Assembly (NCBI RefSeq): GCF_025352015.1
Contig: NZ_JANXUG010000109.1
Location: 1 to 50,063, forward strand
Origin: Flavobacterium sp.
GTDB lineage: Bacteria > Bacteroidota > Bacteroidia > Flavobacteriales > Flavobacteriaceae
DNA: 50,063 nt
Reading direction: 5' to 3'
Shown: in pieces, positions 33,405 to 41,677 of the stretch
How the letters are laid out: each line of letters begins with the position of its first letter
Numbering within the stretch: the first letter of the stretch is position 1
Program-made: the position numbers and the translations under genes
Notes under the pieces: generated by a model
Told to the model about the DNA's origin: nothing
Seen by the model: the letters and a program-made list of their open reading frames with translations, nothing else
Database searches by the model: none

Positions 33405-36095
33405 ATGAAAAAAAATTTACTTGTAGTTGTTTTTATCCTTTCGGCTTCATTTTCATTTGCACAAAACAGTGTTTGGAAGCTTTGGGATTCCCGAAAAACT
33501 ATTAATTCAGAAAAAATAAGACAAACTCCTTATTCTGAAAATCAAAGATTAATTGAGTTCAACGCAACCCAATTCAGTCAAAAACTTGTCAACGTTGCTC
33601 AAAAATCATCTGGAAAAGCGGGAATTGAAATTCAGTTGCCGAACGTAACTGGACAATTAGAAAAATTTCTAGTTTGGGAATCTTCAAACTTTGAACCTGC
33701 GTTGCAAGCTCAATTTCCTGAAATTAGAGCTTATATTGGAAAAGGAATTACAGATCCTTCAGCGATTTTAAATTTCAGTGTGGATCCAAAAGGCATTCAG
33801 ACTATGATTTTTAGATCTAAAACAGGAACAGAATTTATAGAACCTTATACTAAAGATGCATCAGTTTATATTGTTTTTGATTCTGCAACAAGATTCAGAG
33901 GTCAATTACCTTTTACTTGCAGTACTGAAGACTTTTCTATAGGTCAAACTTTATCTCATAAACTTGTAAACAGCATGCAATCTAGCGCTCAATCATACAA
34001 AACGATGCGACTGGCTTTATCTTGTACTGGTGAATATGGCGTGTATCATGGAGGCACCGTAAGTGGTGCGTTAGCGGCTATGAATGCCACGATGACTAGA
34101 TGTAACGGTGTTTTTGAAAAAGATTTAGCCATTAAATTATTAATCATTGCCAATGATAATTTAGTAATATACACTAACGCATCGACCGATCCTTATTCGC
34201 CTTCGGCTAATATGGCAAACTGGAATGGGGAATTACAAGCAACTTTAACGAGCGTAATTGGTGCCGCAAATTATGATATTGGACATTTATTTGGAGCTAC
34301 TGGTGGCGGAGGAAATGCGGGTTGTATTGGGTGTGTCTGCGTTAATGCTTCAAAAGGAAGCGGTATTACCTCACCCGCGGATGGCATACCTCAAGGAGAT
34401 AATTTTGATATAGATTATGTTGCTCATGAAATGGGACATCAAATGGGAGGAAATCATACATTTGCTTATGGTGGAGTTAACGGCACAGAAGACAATGCTG
34501 TAAACGTTGAACCAGGTTCCGGAACAACAATTATGAGTTACGCAGGTATTGGAGGCAACGGCACCGATATACAAGCGCATTCTGATGATTATTTTGCCTA
34601 TAAAAGTATTGCACAAATACAATCAAACATGGCAACCAAAACATGTCCTATAAGTACAAATATATCTGTTACCAATCCAAAACCAGGAGTGGCGGTACAA
34701 GGTTCAGCTTACACAATCCCTGTTAGTACTGCGTTCAAATTAACAGGAACAGGAACAGGAACTTCGGGTGAAGTATTAACCTATTGTTGGGAAGAAAATG
34801 ATGATGCTACGATAATAAGTCCAGCAGCTAGTATTCCTTCTCCAACAAAAACTGACGGCCCAAACTGGAGATCTCGTCCACCAAGTACCTCTCCGGTTAG
34901 ATACATGCCCCCATTTGCAGACGTTTTAAACGGAAATTTAGCCCCAGCTTGGGAAACCACTTCTTCTATAGCACGAACTTTGAGCTTTGTATTGACTGTA
35001 AGGGATAACGTACTCGGAGGAGGACAAACCAATAGTGCCCTTACTAATGTTACTGTAGTAGATGGCGGAGGTGCATTTGCAATCTCAAACCCAGCTACAG
35101 ATAATGTTTCATGGAATACAGGCTCTACCCAAACAATAACATGGAATGTTGCTGGTACAACTGCCAATGGAATTAATACTTCTAATGTAAACATACTTTT
35201 CTCTACAGATGGCGGTGCTACATTTCCAACGGTATTAGCTTCTAATACAGCGAATGATGGTACAGAAACGGTAACGTTACCTACCTTTCCATCGCCTTCT
35301 TGTCGAATTCTTATTGAGGCCGTTGGGAATATATTCTATGCTGTTTCTAAAAATATTGGTTTAGGATATACTTTTAATTCTACATGTACAACGTATTCAA
35401 ACAATACGCCTTTACCAGTTCCAGATGGGGCTGGAGCAAATATTCCTGGCGCTGAAGTTTCAAAAACGATATCAGTTCCCGCTTCAGGTACAATTTCTGA
35501 TGTAAATGTTACTCTTGTAGGAGTACATCCCTACAATTGGGACTTAATTACAACCTTGGTGCATCCAGATGGAACAGAAACAAAACTTTTGAATAGAAAT
35601 TGTAATCAAGCTTCGACAGGATTTAATATTTTATTTAATGATGGATCTCCAGCCATTGTATGTGCTTCTTTTTTAAGCGGTACCTATGCGCCAAACCAAG
35701 CATTAGCAGCATTTAATGGTAAAGACATGAACGGAACTTGGACCTTAAAAGCTACCGATAATTATAACGGTGATACGGGAACAATTAACAATTGGTCAAT
35801 TGAAATTTGTGGACTCACAGCCTCTTTATCGACTCCTTCCGATCAACTCGCTGATTTCTCGGTTTATCCTAATCCAAGCAACGGAAGTTTTAATATACAG
35901 TTTAGTAATCCAATTTCAAACGAAATTAAAGTGAGTGTTTTTGACATAAGAGGAAGATCATTATTTGAAAACACATATTCTAGCCAAGCCACTTTCAACG
36001 AAAATATTCAATTGAGTAATGTTCAAACAGGAATATACTTGTTGACCGTTACGGATGGTAATAGAAAAGTTGTAAAACGAATTGCCATTGAATAG
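33405..36095 (+). CDS. Secreted reprolysin-like zinc metalloprotease with P-domain and T9SS tail
   Basis: This 896-residue extracellular protease has a signal peptide (MKKNLLVVVFILSASFSFAQ), a propeptide-like region to about 190, and a metalloprotease domain. The zinc site is His341, Glu342, His345 and His351, spelling HExxHxxGxxH, and a Met-turn candidate follows in TTIMSYAGIG. Next come a beta domain with DNVSWNTGSTQTITWNVAG near 565 and a proprotein-convertase P-domain (about 660-805, with VTLVGVHPYNWDL and FNGKDMNGTWTLKATDN). The T9SS type A sorting tail runs from VYPNPSNGSF to the C-terminus. It should be secreted and tail-processed by T9SS. It stands next to a second secreted metalloprotease, each with its own terminator. 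Confidence 0.94.
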   Translation: MKKNLLVVVFILSASFSFAQNSVWKLWDSRKTINSEKIRQTPYSENQRLIEFNATQFSQKLVNVAQKSSGKAGIEIQLPNVTGQLEKFLVWESSNFEPALQAQFPEIRAYIGKGITDPSAILNFSVDPKGIQTMIFRSKTGTEFIEPYTKDASVYIVFDSATRFRGQLPFTCSTEDFSIGQTLSHKLVNSMQSSAQSYKTMRLALSCTGEYGVYHGGTVSGALAAMNATMTRCNGVFEKDLAIKLLIIANDNLVIYTNASTDPYSPSANMANWNGELQATLTSVIGAANYDIGHLFGATGGGGNAGCIGCVCVNASKGSGITSPADGIPQGDNFDIDYVAHEMGHQMGGNHTFAYGGVNGTEDNAVNVEPGSGTTIMSYAGIGGNGTDIQAHSDDYFAYKSIAQIQSNMATKTCPISTNISVTNPKPGVAVQGSAYTIPVSTAFKLTGTGTGTSGEVLTYCWEENDDATIISPAASIPSPTKTDGPNWRSRPPSTSPVRYMPPFADVLNGNLAPAWETTSSIARTLSFVLTVRDNVLGGGQTNSALTNVTVVDGGGAFAISNPATDNVSWNTGSTQTITWNVAGTTANGINTSNVNILFSTDGGATFPTVLASNTANDGTETVTLPTFPSPSCRILIEAVGNIFYAVSKNIGLGYTFNSTCTTYSNNTPLPVPDGAGANIPGAEVSKTISVPASGTISDVNVTLVGVHPYNWDLITTLVHPDGTETKLLNRNCNQASTGFNILFNDGSPAIVCASFLSGTYAPNQALAAFNGKDMNGTWTLKATDNYNGDTGTINNWSIEICGLTASLSTPSDQLADFSVYPNPSNGSFNIQFSNPISNEIKVSVFDIRGRSLFENTYSSQATFNENIQLSNVQTGIYLLTVTDGNRKVVKRIAIE

Positions 36096-36116
36096 TCAAT
36101 TGAAAGATAAGTAGTT

Positions 36117-36154
36117 AAAAAAAGGGAAGTCTATTATTAGATTTCCTTTTTTTT
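36117..36154 (+). terminator. Terminator after reprolysin-like protease gene
   Basis: AAAGGGAAGTCTA and TAGATTTCCTTTT form a stem with one G-T pair around a short loop, followed by a long T-run, about 22 nt after the stop. Confidence 0.85.
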
Positions 36155-36187
36155 ATGTTAAAAATTATATTATGCCAAACATTTGTT

Positions 36188-36195
36188 TAAATTTG
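36188..36195 (+). promoter_or_regulatory. Candidate promoter for M43 protease gene
   Basis: TAAATTTG fits TAnnTTTG and lies 29 nt before the ATG at 36225. Confidence 0.5.
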
Positions 36196-36224
36196 AGCTA
36201 GCTAAAATTTAATACTCCAAAAAA

Positions 36225-37487
36225 ATGAAATTAAAATTACTTTTTGTACTGCTTGCTATTCAAGTTAGTTTTGCACAACATAGAACATGTGGAATGCAAC
36301 AACAATTGCAGGCCATAATGAATGATCCTATTAAAAGACAAGTTTATTTAGACCAGCAAAATAAGTTTGACGTTGAACTGCAAAAAATACAATCCAACGC
36401 TTTTAGAAATGCGAATATTGTGATTATAATTCCTGTTGCAGTTCACTTTCCTGCTGTTGCAACAACTTCTACGATAAAAGCTTGTTTTAGAGCATTGGCA
36501 CAATCACAAATTAATGTTTTAAATGCTGATTATAATGGCGCAAATGCTGATATCTCTAATTGGGCCTCTGTAAGTGCGAATTATCCTGATACTAATACTG
36601 GAAATTTACAAGTACAGTTTGTATTAGCCACACAAAATCATCCAGCTGGTTCTGGCATAGCCGAAGGAACTGTGGCAGTAACCTTTGGAACTGATTTCTT
36701 GGGCACAAACGATACCGATAGTACGTGGTCTGGTTATTTGAATTTAGTATGCAGAAATGCAGGAAGTGGGATTTTAGGTTATTCTCCTCTTGGCGGCTCG
36801 CCTACAGCAGGTAATTGTGTGGTAATAAGTAAAGCTTCTTTCGGTTCAGGAAGTGGTTGCACAGGATATGTTCCCACAGCTCCTTATAATTTAGGACGAA
36901 CTTTAACGCATGAACTGGGTCATTACTTCAATTTAGATCACCCTTTTGTTAGTTGTGATGGCGCCGATTGTAATACATCCGGAGACAGAGTTTGCGACAC
37001 ACCTTCTTGTAATCAACCACGATACGATTGCAATGCAGCAGATAATCCTCCAACTCCAGGTGGTGGAAATCCACCTTTAACTACTTGCGGTTTCCTGCAG
37101 TTAACGATGAATTATATGGATTATGCAGAGGATTCTTGTATGTACATGTTTACCGCTGGTCAAGCGACCAGAATGCAGGCGTGGTATAATTCTATAGCAG
37201 GTCAATTTAAAACGAACGTTTTAGCTAACGAAGAATTTTTACAAAATCAATTCAGCTTGTACCCAAATCCTACTAAAGGTAGTTTTACAATTGCGTTTAA
37301 AGATAGTTTAAACAGTTATTCTGTTGAAGTATTTGATGTTACTGGTAAAACAATTTATGAAAATAATTTTGCTCAATCCTCAAATTTAGTGCAAACTATC
37401 AACCTTGATCAGGCTAATAGTGGTGTTTATTTTGTGAATATTAAAAGTGACAAAGGTCTTGTAACAAAAAAATTAGTGATTCAATAA
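36225..37487 (+). CDS. Secreted M43 (pappalysin-like) zinc metalloprotease with T9SS tail
   Basis: This 420-residue secreted protease has a signal peptide (MKLKLLFVLLAIQVSFAQ) and a short pro-region with the RTCGMQQQLQ motif typical of bacterial M43 proteins. The zinc site is His229, Glu230, His233 and His239. The position normally held by Gly in HExxHxxGxxH is Asn236 (HELGHYFNLDH). Cysteine-rich CDGADCNTSGDRVCDTPSC and the Met-turn NYMDYAEDSCMYMFT follow, as in pappalysin relatives. A T9SS type A tail starts at LYPNPTKGSF and ends GLVTKKLVIQ. It likely degrades proteins outside the cell. Confidence 0.94.
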   Translation: MKLKLLFVLLAIQVSFAQHRTCGMQQQLQAIMNDPIKRQVYLDQQNKFDVELQKIQSNAFRNANIVIIIPVAVHFPAVATTSTIKACFRALAQSQINVLNADYNGANADISNWASVSANYPDTNTGNLQVQFVLATQNHPAGSGIAEGTVAVTFGTDFLGTNDTDSTWSGYLNLVCRNAGSGILGYSPLGGSPTAGNCVVISKASFGSGSGCTGYVPTAPYNLGRTLTHELGHYFNLDHPFVSCDGADCNTSGDRVCDTPSCNQPRYDCNAADNPPTPGGGNPPLTTCGFLQLTMNYMDYAEDSCMYMFTAGQATRMQAWYNSIAGQFKTNVLANEEFLQNQFSLYPNPTKGSFTIAFKDSLNSYSVEVFDVTGKTIYENNFAQSSNLVQTINLDQANSGVYFVNIKSDKGLVTKKLVIQ

Positions 37488-37505
37488 TTTTAAAAATAAT
37501 ATCAT

Positions 37506-37545
37506 AAAAGTCTCGATTCTAACTATAGAAATTCGGGACTTTTTT
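37506..37545. terminator. Bidirectional terminator between M43 gene and pth
   Basis: AAAAGTCTCGA and TTCGGGACTTTT pair with G-T wobble around an internal loop. It lies in the 56-nt gap between convergent stops and has an A-run and a T-run at its ends. Confidence 0.75.
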
Positions 37546-38110
37546 ATTTTCCGTTAAAAGTATTCATCGTTTCATTTAATCCTTCCAGAGCAAAGGATTC
37601 TATAATGGCTTTAGCTACTGAAAAACGCTCCATAAGTTTTACTTTTTCATCATCTTTCCATTCGCCAAGTACATAATCTACTTGTTGTCCTTTTTTAAAT
37701 TCATCGCTTATCCCAAAACGAAATCGTGGGTATTCAGCAGTATTCAAAAAGAGTTGAATGTTTTTTAATCCGTTGTGACCACCATCAGTTCCTTTGGCTT
37801 TTATTCTTATCGTGCAAAAAGATAAATTCAAATCATCCGTGATTACTAAAATATTTTCTATTGCAATATTTTCTTTTTCCATCCAATATTTTACTGCCTT
37901 TCCGCTCAAATTCATATACGTATTAGGTTTCAGCAAAATAAGTTTTTTCCCTTTTACGGTGTAGTTTGTAACAGCACCATGTTTCGCGGTTTCAAAAGAT
38001 AAACTTTCCTTTTGAGCAAAATAATCCAATATTTTGAAGCCAATGTTGTGGCGCGTATTAGCATATTCGGCTCCTATATTTCCAAGACCAACAATTAGGT
38101 ATTTTTTCAT
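37544..38110 (-). CDS. pth: Peptidyl-tRNA hydrolase Pth
   Basis: Pth releases peptides from tRNA that dropped off ribosomes. The ATG at 38110 gives 188 residues beginning MKKYLIVGLGNIG. The catalytic histidine is in NTRHNIGF near 20. KPNTYMNLSGKAV near 63-75 and the general base aspartate in ITDDLNL near 93 are present, as is KGTDGGHNGLKNI. An in-frame TTG at 38158 would add 16 residues, but these look unlike protein of this family. It lies downstream of rplY, with a terminator between them, so transcription may be partly separate. Confidence 0.96.
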   Translation of the reverse strand: MKKYLIVGLGNIGAEYANTRHNIGFKILDYFAQKESLSFETAKHGAVTNYTVKGKKLILLKPNTYMNLSGKAVKYWMEKENIAIENILVITDDLNLSFCTIRIKAKGTDGGHNGLKNIQLFLNTAEYPRFRFGISDEFKKGQQVDYVLGEWKDDEKVKLMERFSVAKAIIESFALEGLNETMNTFNGK

Positions 38111-38251
38111 TCCCGCAGCGCTTTCCGTAGTTTTGTTTATAATAAATAATTTGGACAATCAGTTCATGATGCAAAAGTAAACTAATTTGAAAATGAGATA
38201 ATGAGATAATTTAAAATTTTTAATCCTTCAGCAATTCCTCAATTAATTTCA

Positions 38252-38282
38252 AAAAAAAACACCAGCGCGAACTGATGTTTTT
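38252..38282 (-). terminator. Terminator after rplY
   Basis: On the minus strand AAAACATCAG and CTGGTGTTTT pair (one G-T) around TTCGCG and end in nine T residues, just after the rplY stop at 38305. Confidence 0.85.
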
Positions 38283-38304
38283 AGGTAATAAAAAAAAGAA
38301 TTAA

Positions 38305-38910
38305 TTATTTTTTCTTTTTTGCTCCACCTTTTTCTGCTTTTGCCGCTTCTTGCGCAGCTTTCATAGCCGCACGTGAAATCTTAACTTGTGCAACAACAGT
38401 ATTGTCTGGATGCATTAATTTGAAGTTTTTTGCTTCTAATTTTGTAACATATAATTTGTTACCCATTTGTAATTCATCAATGTTGGCTTCAATAAAATCA
38501 GGCAAGTTTTTTGGTAATGCTTTGACTTTTAATCTACGTTGATTTAAATTCAAAACACCACCTAAAAGTACCCCAGGAGAAGTTCCTGTTACTTTTACTG
38601 GCACTTCCATGATTATCTCCTTATCATCACTCAATTGGAAAAAATCAATATGATTAATTCTGTCTGAAACTGGATGAAATTGAATGTCTTGCAAAATAGC
38701 ATTGGTAGTTTTCCCATCCAAATCTATCACAACTGTGTGTGCGTTTGGAGTGTAAACCAAGCTTTTGAATGCTTTTTCTTCTGCTGCAAAATGTACTGGT
38801 TGACTTCCTCCGTAAATAACGCAAGGAACCATTCCAGCATTACGTACCGCTTTAGTTGCAACTTTGCCTACGCTTTCTCTTTGTGATCCTTTAATTGTAA
38901 TCGATTTCAT
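38305..38910 (-). CDS. rplY: 50S ribosomal protein L25/general stress protein Ctc
   Basis: This 5S-rRNA-binding ribosomal protein is of the long CTC type, 201 residues. The N-terminal L25 domain has [25 protein letters not shown], then [21 protein letters not shown] and [11 protein letters not shown]. The C-terminal TL5-type domain includes [18 protein letters not shown] and [12 protein letters not shown]. It ends in an Ala/Lys-rich basic tail (EKGGAKKKK). It follows prs on the same strand across a repeat spacer; the prs-rplY-pth order is common in bacteria. Confidence 0.96.
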   Translation of the reverse strand: MKSITIKGSQRESVGKVATKAVRNAGMVPCVIYGGSQPVHFAAEEKAFKSLVYTPNAHTVVIDLDGKTTNAILQDIQFHPVSDRINHIDFFQLSDDKEIIMEVPVKVTGTSPGVLLGGVLNLNQRRLKVKALPKNLPDFIEANIDELQMGNKLYVTKLEAKNFKLMHPDNTVVAQVKISRAAMKAAQEAAKAEKGGAKKKK

Positions 38911-38940
38911 TGTAAAAATATATAGTTAATAAAAAATTAG

Positions 38941-38992
38941 TTGTTGGTTGTTAGTCGTCAGTTGTTTTCTCTCAACTGGAAACTCTCAACTT
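38941..38992 (-). repeat. Word-repeat hairpin spacer between prs and rplY
   Basis: The plus strand shows GTTG-rich words (TTGTTGGTTGTTAG, CAGTTG at 38959-38964) followed by CAACTG (38973-38978) and two copies of CTCTCAACT (38969-38977, 38983-38991). The left half is therefore approximately the reverse complement of the right. It ends against the prs stop codon. Confidence 0.65.
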
Positions 38993-39934
38993 TTACATCA
39001 GGAATTTCCCGCTGATGGAATTGTTGTGCTGAACCATATTCATTACTTCTGCAAAAAGAGGCGCACAACTCACCACTCTTATTTTATTTGATTCTCTTTT
39101 TAACGGAATTGAATCGGTAACAATTAATTCCAATAATTTAGATTTCTCTAATTTTTCATAAGCATCACCCGAAAGTATCGCATGCGTACAAATTGCTCTC
39201 ACGCTCAATGCTCCTTTTTCAATCATTAAATCAGCCGCTTTGGCCAATGTTCCTCCAGTATCAACCATGTCATCAACCAGAATTACGTTTCGCCCTTTCA
39301 CTTCACCAATCAATTCCATGGTGTCAATTGTATTAGCAGCTTTTCTTTGTTTGTAGCAAATTACAACATCCGATTCTAAAAATTTAGAATAAGCATACGC
39401 TCTTTTTGAACCACCCATATCTGGCGATGCGATTGTTAAATTGTCTAACTGGAGGCTCTTAACATAGGGCAAAAAAATAGTCGATGCAAATAAATGATCG
39501 ACCGGCATTTCGAAAAACCCCTGAATTTGATCGGCGTGTAAATCCATCGTCATAATTCTGGTAGCTCCCGCAGTTTCCAATAATTTTGCTATCAGTTTTG
39601 CTCCAATCGGAACTCTTGGTTTGTCTTTTCTGTCCTGTCTTGCATAACCAAAATATGGAATTACGGGAGTAATGTGTCTGGCCGATGCTCTTTTTGCAGC
39701 ATCAATCATTAACAAAAGTTCCATTAAATTGTCGGCACTAGGAAATGTGGAGCAAACAATAAAAACACGTAATCCTCTTATTGATTCTTCAAAAGAAGGT
39801 TGAAATTCACCATCACTAAATTTTGAGAACGTAACTTTACCCAGCGGAACACCATAGTTTTTGGCTATTTGTTCCGCAAGATTGACGCTTTGCGAACATG
39901 CAAATATCTTTGCTTCTGGTTCAAATTGCGACAT
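38993..39934 (-). CDS. prs: Ribose-phosphate pyrophosphokinase Prs
   Basis: Prs makes PRPP from ribose-5-phosphate and ATP for nucleotide, histidine and NAD synthesis. The 313-residue protein shows FSDGEFQPSFEESIRG near 37-52, the YFGYARQDRKDKPRVPI loop near 96-112, MDLHADQIQGFF near 128, and the PRPP-binding VDDMVDTGGTLAKAADL near 220. All are as in housekeeping class I enzymes. It is the first gene of the prs-rplY run, with a promoter at 39986-39993. Confidence 0.98.
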   Translation of the reverse strand: MSQFEPEAKIFACSQSVNLAEQIAKNYGVPLGKVTFSKFSDGEFQPSFEESIRGLRVFIVCSTFPSADNLMELLLMIDAAKRASARHITPVIPYFGYARQDRKDKPRVPIGAKLIAKLLETAGATRIMTMDLHADQIQGFFEMPVDHLFASTIFLPYVKSLQLDNLTIASPDMGGSKRAYAYSKFLESDVVICYKQRKAANTIDTMELIGEVKGRNVILVDDMVDTGGTLAKAADLMIEKGALSVRAICTHAILSGDAYEKLEKSKLLELIVTDSIPLKRESNKIRVVSCAPLFAEVMNMVQHNNSISGKFLM

Positions 39935-39985
39935 TGTAATTTGTTGTTTTGTAGTTAGTTAGTTGTGCTTCGTTTTACCGAGGTG

Positions 39986-39993
39986 CAAATTTA
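39986..39993 (-). promoter_or_regulatory. Candidate promoter for prs
   Basis: Minus-strand TAAATTTG fits TAnnTTTG. The leader to the ATG at 39934 is about 45 nt. Confidence 0.5.
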
Positions 39994-40210
39994 GAAATTA
40001 AATCCAACTCTGAAAGGATATTTTAGAGTATTTTTTTAGAAAATGTTATTTTATTTTTTACATTTGCTACGTGTTTTAAGATAAGCAGTGCCTATGTTGT
40101 TTATTTTTTGCGATAAGCCAACTGTTGTTGGTTTTGTCTGTCAAGCCCAGATGGCGATAACTTTAATTAATTTTTCTAAAAATTAGACAAAAGGAAAGTC
40201 ATTCATTACT
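39994..40210 (+). other. Intergenic region upstream of tRNA-Leu
   Basis: This non-coding gap contains TACATTTG (40059-40066), a full -7 match that may drive the tRNA. It also has a perfect small hairpin CCAAC-TGTT-GTTGG followed by TTTT (40118-40135). No protein remnant was seen. Confidence 0.4.
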
Positions 40211-40290
40211 GCCCGGATGGCGGAATTGGTAGACGCGCTGGTCTCAAACACCTGTGGGAAACCGTGCCGGTTCGACTCCGGCTCCGGGTA
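40211..40290 (+). tRNA. tRNA-Leu (anticodon CAA)
   Basis: Acceptor arms GCCCGGA and TCCGGGT pair (one G-T). The D-arm has GCG/CGC around AATTGGTAGA, the T-arm is GCCGG TTCGACT CCGGC, and a long variable arm marks a class II tRNA. The anticodon loop is CTCAAAC, giving CAA, which reads UUG. CCA is not encoded. The anticodon stem CTGGT/ACCTG has a T-T mismatch at the second pair (28-42). It is followed by a terminator. Confidence 0.95.
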
Positions 40291-40291
40291 C

Positions 40292-40320
40292 AAAAAGCTC
40301 TTCAATAGAAGAGTTTTTTT
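40292..40320 (+). terminator. Terminator after tRNA-Leu
   Basis: CTCTTC (40298-40303), loop AATA, GAAGAG (40308-40313), then a run of T. Confidence 0.88.
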
Positions 40321-40350
40321 ATGGGCTGAAGTCAAACTTTTTTATTTAAT

Positions 40351-40400
40351 CCCGTTCCGGATACTTTAAAAACCTCTCCATAAATGAGAGGCTTTTTTGT
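40351..40400 (+). other. Possible tRNA 3' remnant with its own terminator
   Basis: The bases CCCGTTCCGGATAC (40351-40364) look like the last part of a tRNA T-arm and acceptor. They are followed by a terminator stem CCTCTC/GAGAGG (40373-40391) and T-run, repeating the tRNA-plus-terminator layout just upstream. No 5' half exists. The terminator is clear; the remnant reading is tentative. Confidence 0.35.
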
Positions 40401-40424
40401 TTTAGATTTTCTGTGAAATTTGTT

Positions 40425-40432
40425 TAACTTTG
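40425..40432 (+). promoter_or_regulatory. Promoter for GH53 gene with almost no leader
   Basis: TAACTTTG fits TAnnTTTG and ends 4 nt before the ATG at 40437, so the transcript would start at or next to the start codon. Confidence 0.5.
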
Positions 40433-40436
40433 AAAT

Positions 40437-41510
40437 ATGATAAAGAGAGTAGTATTTTGTTGTCTAGTATTATTTGTTTTCATTTCCTGTTCAAAGGAAA
40501 ATTCTGTACCTATTGAATCAAGTCAAGAACTTTTTATTAAGGGAGCGGATATGTCTTTTTTACCTTTGATTGAAGGCGAAGGAACAAAATATTATAATGC
40601 AAATAATCAAATCGAAGATGCATTAATTACCCTCAAAAATGCAGGCTGTAATACGATTAGAATTAGACTTTGGAAAAATTCTCCACAAAACCTTTCAACT
40701 ATAAATGAGGTGAAATTGTTAGCACAACGCGTAAGGAGCGCTGGTATGAAAGTGTGGTTGTGTGTTCATTATTCAGATACTTGGGCAGATCCCAGTGCAC
40801 AAACAATTCCAGCGGAATGGGCAAGTCTATCCTATAGTGATTTTAAGGTTGCTTTTATTAATTACACTTCAACTGTAGTAAATCAAATTAAACCTGATAT
40901 TATTCAAATTGGCAATGAAATAAATAATGGTTTTATGTGGCCAAGAGCAGATTTAAGTTCTAATGAAACCGATTTTTTAGCACTACTTTCAGCTGCAAGT
41001 AATACAATTAGATCACAATCGCCAAACACAAAAATATTGCTTCATTATGCAGGCATCGGCAATGATGCAAGTTTGTTTTTCAACAAAGTTGCGGCTATCG
41101 ATTATGATTATATTGGATTATCATATTATCCTATTTGGCACGGTAAAAACCTTGAAGAAGTTAAATCAATTATCAACACATTGGGGCAAGCATATAATAA
41201 AAAAGTTATTATTGCCGAAACCGCTTATCCATTTACGCTAAATTTTGAGGATTTGACTGCAAATGTTTTAGGTTCAAACGATCAAATCATACCGTTGTAT
41301 AGCGCTACTCCTCTTGGACAAAAAGCCTATTTACTTGCTTTAAAATCAAAGATAAAAGAAACACAAATGGGGTTTGGATTTTGTTATTGGGGTACTGAAT
41401 GGGTAGCGTTTAGAGGTACTCAATCAACAAATGGTTCACCATGGGAAAATCAGTCACTTTGGGATTTTAACAACAAAGTATTACCAGCTATAGCAGTTTT
41501 TTCAGAATAA
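40437..41510 (+). CDS. Arabinogalactan endo-beta-1,4-galactanase (GH53) lipoprotein
   Basis: This 357-residue lipoprotein (lipobox VFISC, Cys18) has a glycoside hydrolase family 53 barrel. It starts with the family's KGADMSFLPLIEGEG, then TIRIRLW near 80 and VHYSDTWADPS near 114. The predicted acid/base is Glu161 in QIGNEINNG and the nucleophile Glu261 in IIAETAYPFT. The end has FCYWGTEWVAF. GH53 enzymes cut beta-1,4-galactan side chains of pectin. No other polysaccharide-use genes (SusC/SusD, other glycosidases) lie beside it, so it looks like a lone galactanase rather than part of a utilisation locus. It is a single-gene unit behind its own promoter. Confidence 0.93.
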   Translation: MIKRVVFCCLVLFVFISCSKENSVPIESSQELFIKGADMSFLPLIEGEGTKYYNANNQIEDALITLKNAGCNTIRIRLWKNSPQNLSTINEVKLLAQRVRSAGMKVWLCVHYSDTWADPSAQTIPAEWASLSYSDFKVAFINYTSTVVNQIKPDIIQIGNEINNGFMWPRADLSSNETDFLALLSAASNTIRSQSPNTKILLHYAGIGNDASLFFNKVAAIDYDYIGLSYYPIWHGKNLEEVKSIINTLGQAYNKKVIIAETAYPFTLNFEDLTANVLGSNDQIIPLYSATPLGQKAYLLALKSKIKETQMGFGFCYWGTEWVAFRGTQSTNGSPWENQSLWDFNNKVLPAIAVFSE

Positions 41511-41525
41511 TAATTTTGTAAAGTC

Positions 41526-41657
41526 TTAAAGTCCATGAATCAATTTAGCAATTGAAAAGTAAATCATTATACCAAAAACATTATTAGTTGTAATAATAAA
41601 TGACCCTGTAGCAATGACTGGATTAATTTTGTTTTTGTGAAGAAATAACGAGACAGA
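41526..41657 (-). pseudogene. C-terminal remnant of a second mgtE-type gene
   Basis: On the minus strand, the frame ending at TAA 41528-41526 reads SLFLHKNKINPVIATGSF, then IITTNNVFGIMIYFSIAKL and a short end. This matches the last transmembrane part of an MgtE Mg transporter (compare [19 protein letters not shown] and LIIYFSI in the intact MgtE just upstream) but belongs to a different paralogue. It is open for 43 codons only, with an in-frame TAA at 41660-41658. It fills the gap between GH53 and mgtE. Confidence 0.75.
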
Positions 41658-41677
41658 TTATTTAGGACTAGTTAGAA

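Noticed and set aside
40437..41510. A polysaccharide utilisation locus around GH53 and the TonB-dependent receptor
   Set aside because: They are 28 kb apart, there is no SusC/SusD pair, and no other glycosidase is nearby.
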